Source of the DNA: Oscillospiraceae bacterium
Lineage (GTDB): Bacteria > Bacillota > Clostridia > Oscillospirales > Ruminococcaceae
Assembly (NCBI GenBank): GCA_017410745.1
Contig: JAFPPJ010000477.1
Span: 1-7,344 of the forward strand
Direction: 5' to 3'
Length of the DNA: 7,344 nucleotides
The position numbers and the translations under genes are program-made. This document shows positions 4,981 to 7,344 of this stretch, in pieces. Under the pieces are notes generated by a model. The model ran no database searches. It saw only the letters and a list, made by a program, of their open reading frames with translations, and was not told where the DNA came from. How positions within the stretch are numbered: position 1 is the first letter of the stretch; the number at the start of each line of letters is the position of its first letter.

Positions 4981-7344
4981 GTGGAAAGCTATAACGATTA
5001 CGAACGTTTCAAACAATCCTGTAATGCCTTCAAAGATGTATTTACCGATACATATTTCCAGATGAACGGATTGTTCTGTCATCCTCTTCTTGATAATGTT
5101 ATATATGTTCCCTGCACTGAGGAAGAAAAAAAGAGCAACGGCCTGAATATATGCCGTATGCGTGATATGCTCATTATGAGCATGGATGCTGAAAAGTTTG
5201 AGCCATTTGATATCAACAGGGCAAGAGCTATCGCAGAAGAAAACGGTTTTATCTATATAGCTACTCTTGTTGACTCTCAGGCATTCAAGGCAGCAGACTG
5301 GATGGTAGACGGCAAGCATGATACCGTCATCGTCAGCGAGGAGGATATGAAGAAGCACGGAAAGCCCTACGCTCCCGTTACTCCTCTCACAAATGTCATC
5401 CTGCCATTCAAGAAGATAACCAACTGCCCGTTCCTTTACAAAAAAGGCACGGTGGAAAGCCCTGTCTTCATGTCCTCTAAGGATATTGACGGCATGCTTT
5501 CCGGGTTCCTTGCAGAGTCCCTTTCAGATTTCGATCATCTTGAAGTTGTGGGCGAGACAGAGTTTGAACTCTACGGCGAAAAGCTGGTGATGGACAAGAA
5601 CGAATCCCGCTGTGCAGCTCTTGATAAATCACTGGGACTTCTTGATCCGGTTTCAAAAAAGATCTCAGACAATGCAAAATCCCTAGAAGAAGCAGGCTAT
5701 AAATTTGATCTCAGGGAATTCAACATAGCAGGTCTGGAGATAGCTGCCGAAAAGTGCGGTATACCTCACGATTATAAATCCTATGACGGCATAACTACTA
5801 TCGATGGCCTGAAGGACAGATTCAGAAAGAACGTTTCCGAAAAGAACAGTTATGGCTTTAAATATACCAAGGCAGACGAAGCCACATTTGATGAAAGGCT
5901 CAAGGCTATAGAGGGCTCCTCATCGGATACGGATGCACTTAAAAAGGAAGTTGCAGAGCTCCTGACGGTGCGCCCTGCCAACGGCTGCATATTCAACCTT
6001 GCAAGAGCACTTTCTCCAGCAGATGCCGAAAATGTTGAGAATATCTCCGAATACTGGGGTATCCCGTCCCTTGATCTCAAATCGCTGACAGCTTATCTGG
6101 AATCTGCCTATGTTTCAAAGGAACTGCGCGATGACAAGGGCGAACTCATCTGCGGCCCTGCAAAGGCAAAGCTGGTGCTCGACGAGCTCTGTGCCGCTGC
6201 AGAAAAGTACAAGGTGAAGAACCTTCCTGCTGCTGACAAGCTGCGCGGTTATATCGACGATGCAGAGAAGGCACAGCGTACATACAACGGTACTCTGTTC
6301 GACTCTGTTGAGGAGATGAACAAGGCTCAGGAGAATGAGAAGAAGATCATCGAGGAATGCGGCGATGTATCCGCCCTCAATGAATCCGAACTCGACAAGC
6401 TGGCTAAATATATCCATGATATCAACGTGGATAAGAAGACAAAGGGCAAGTATCTGCTCAAAGTGAAGCTGGCTAAGCTTGATGTCCAGAAGAACCAGGC
6501 GGAGCAGCTGCTTATCGGTATGGGTACAAAGAAGATACCCGAGCTCGAAGAGATAAAGAAGAAGCTCTCCTCGGATGCTTTTGATGAGGTGATAGCAAAG
6601 CCCTATATCGCAAGGGTGGATGACAGCATACTTACCGCTCAGAGCAAGGAAGTCGCTGCACTGTTTGCCTCCATTCCCGATAAGAACAAGGCGGATGAAC
6701 TCGAAAAGGTCATCGACAGCGGAAAGTTCGACAAGATATTCAATCGTTCCTGCCGCGCTAAGATCGCAGAGGCAAGAGACGGATTTGCACGCAAGGAGCT
6801 CGATGCTCTCACTGCTGCAATAGATAAGGCCGATACCAAGACCTGTGAGGATATCAGGAAGAAGATAGGCGAGGCCAAGTGCCGCAGCAACATCAAGGCT
6901 GCATATTACAAGAAGGTGGCACAGCGTGAAGCTGCCATCGAGATAGCAGAGGTCGAGAAGACATTTGCGGGCATTGCAGAGGCTACACGCGAAAAGGTAG
7001 CAGAGCTTAAGAAGGTCATCGAAAGCGGCAAGTTCAGGAAGGCTCTCACAGAGAAATATGTTTCTCAGCTTGACAAGCGCATAGTTGATATCGATAATGC
7101 GGAATTCATCAAGAAATGCGAGACTATCCCCACAATGGATAAGGAAGCTCTTGCTAAGATCACCGAAGAACTCAAGGGCGACAAGTATCCCAAGGATATC
7201 TGTGAGAAATATCTCAAAGTCGTTGCAGACCGCGAAAAGGCTATCCTCAAGGCAGAGGTGGACAAGCTTGCTGCAGATGTGGCAAAGATGGACTTTGCAA
7301 AGCTCGATGAGCTCGAAAAGAAGCTGTCGGATGAAAAGTATCCC
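4981..7344 (+). CDS. Uncharacterised protein with Lys/Glu-rich helical tandem repeats (3' partial)
   Basis: The frame runs without a stop from GTG 4981 to the window end, 788 codons, and the rest of the gene lies outside. I do not recognise the family. Residues 1 to about 205 look like a mixed alpha/beta globular part, with hydrophobic strands such as F-I-Y-I-A-T-L-V near 90-97 and D-T-V-I-V near 114-118. Residues about 205-450 are mixed and mostly helical. From about 453 onward come 50-51-residue repeats rich in Lys, Glu and Ala. There is no signal peptide (the N-terminus is M-E-S-Y-N-D-Y-E-R), no membrane segment, no CxxC zinc ligand pair and no nucleotide-binding loop, so a soluble cytoplasmic protein is most likely. 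It has its own promoter and a long leader, and a terminator separates it from the upstream gene. A scaffold or protein-binding role would fit helical repeats, but that is only inference. Codon choice resembles the upstream gene, giving no sign of recent transfer. Confidence 0.88.
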   Translation, partial: MESYNDYERFKQSCNAFKDVFTDTYFQMNGLFCHPLLDNVIYVPCTEEEKKSNGLNICRMRDMLIMSMDAEKFEPFDINRARAIAEENGFIYIATLVDSQAFKAADWMVDGKHDTVIVSEEDMKKHGKPYAPVTPLTNVILPFKKITNCPFLYKKGTVESPVFMSSKDIDGMLSGFLAESLSDFDHLEVVGETEFELYGEKLVMDKNESRCAALDKSLGLLDPVSKKISDNAKSLEEAGYKFDLREFNIAGLEIAAEKCGIPHDYKSYDGITTIDGLKDRFRKNVSEKNSYGFKYTKADEATFDERLKAIEGSSSDTDALKKEVAELLTVRPANGCIFNLARALSPADAENVENISEYWGIPSLDLKSLTAYLESAYVSKELRDDKGELICGPAKAKLVLDELCAAAEKYKVKNLPAADKLRGYIDDAEKAQRTYNGTLFDSVEEMNKAQENEKKIIEECGDVSALNESELDKLAKYIHDINVDKKTKGKYLLKVKLAKLDVQKNQAEQLLIGMGTKKIPELEEIKKKLSSDAFDEVIAKPYIARVDDSILTAQSKEVAALFASIPDKNKADELEKVIDSGKFDKIFNRSCRAKIAEARDGFARKELDALTAAIDKADTKTCEDIRKKIGEAKCRSNIKAAYYKKVAQREAAIEIAEVEKTFAGIAEATREKVAELKKVIESGKFRKALTEKYVSQLDKRIVDIDNAEFIKKCETIPTMDKEALAKITEELKGDKYPKDICEKYLKVVADREKAILKAEVDKLAADVAKMDFAKLDELEKKLSDEKYP
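6337..7344 (+). repeat. Tandem 50-51-residue helical repeats (six full, one cut)
   Basis: Unit borders in bases are 6337-6489, 6490-6642, 6643-6792, 6793-6945, 6946-7098, 7099-7251 and 7252 to the window end. The position before the middle turn (V483, F534, F583, C634, F685, Y736, Y787) recurs every 49-51 residues. So does a second mark in the last helix (Y491, Y542, C592, Y643, Y693, Y744). A typical unit reads A-E-V-x-K at its start, a Leu/Ile-spaced helix ending K-x-I-x-S-G-K-F or K-x-L-x-x-x-K-Y, then Y-x-x-x-V-x-x-R-E-x-A-I. Spacing of hydrophobic residues fits about three short amphipathic helices per unit. Confidence 0.75.

Noticed and set aside
6620..6823. 67-codon + strand frame within the downstream gene.
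   Set aside because: It is out of frame with the long repeat-bearing gene, whose 51-residue periodicity crosses this stretch without a break.

Overview
The window holds two large, unrelated protein-coding genes on the + strand, both cut by the window edges, separated by a 328-base intergenic region rich in regulatory signals. The organism is most likely a Gram-positive gut or rumen Clostridia, Ruminococcus-like. This rests on the moderate GC content, consensus sigma-70/sigma-A promoter spacing, a strong GGGAGG ribosome binding site, a very large surface protein built of group 3 bacterial Ig-like domains, and Lys/Glu-rich helical repeats. That assignment is inference; no marker gene is present.

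Bases 1-4652 are the 3' part of a giant extracellular protein (1549 residues visible, N-terminus outside the window). Its first half is a tandem array of ten Big_3-type Ig-like domains (nine complete, one partial). The first eight follow a strict four-domain higher-order repeat of 936 bp (312 codons). Its second half looks like a beta-solenoid made of three related superdomains. It has no visible catalytic domain and ends without a dockerin, sortase signal or S-layer-homology domain. A good intrinsic terminator follows at 4664-4696.

Bases 4697-4980 hold a perfect-consensus promoter (TTGACA, 17 nt, TATAAT). An 18-base perfect inverted repeat lies over its -10 and start point. Downstream is a leader of about 190 nt containing several hairpins. 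A 10-bp stem joins the very 5' end of the predicted transcript to bases 4921-4930, and one arm of it can instead form a local hairpin. This is the best candidate for an undescribed regulatory element here.

Bases 4981-7344 are the 5' part of a second gene, open to the window end (788 codons), starting at GTG. Its product appears cytoplasmic, with an unrecognised N-terminal region followed by tandem 50-51-residue, Lys/Glu-rich, probably all-helical repeats that run off the window. Terminator and promoter between them indicate the two genes are transcribed independently; nothing shows a functional link.
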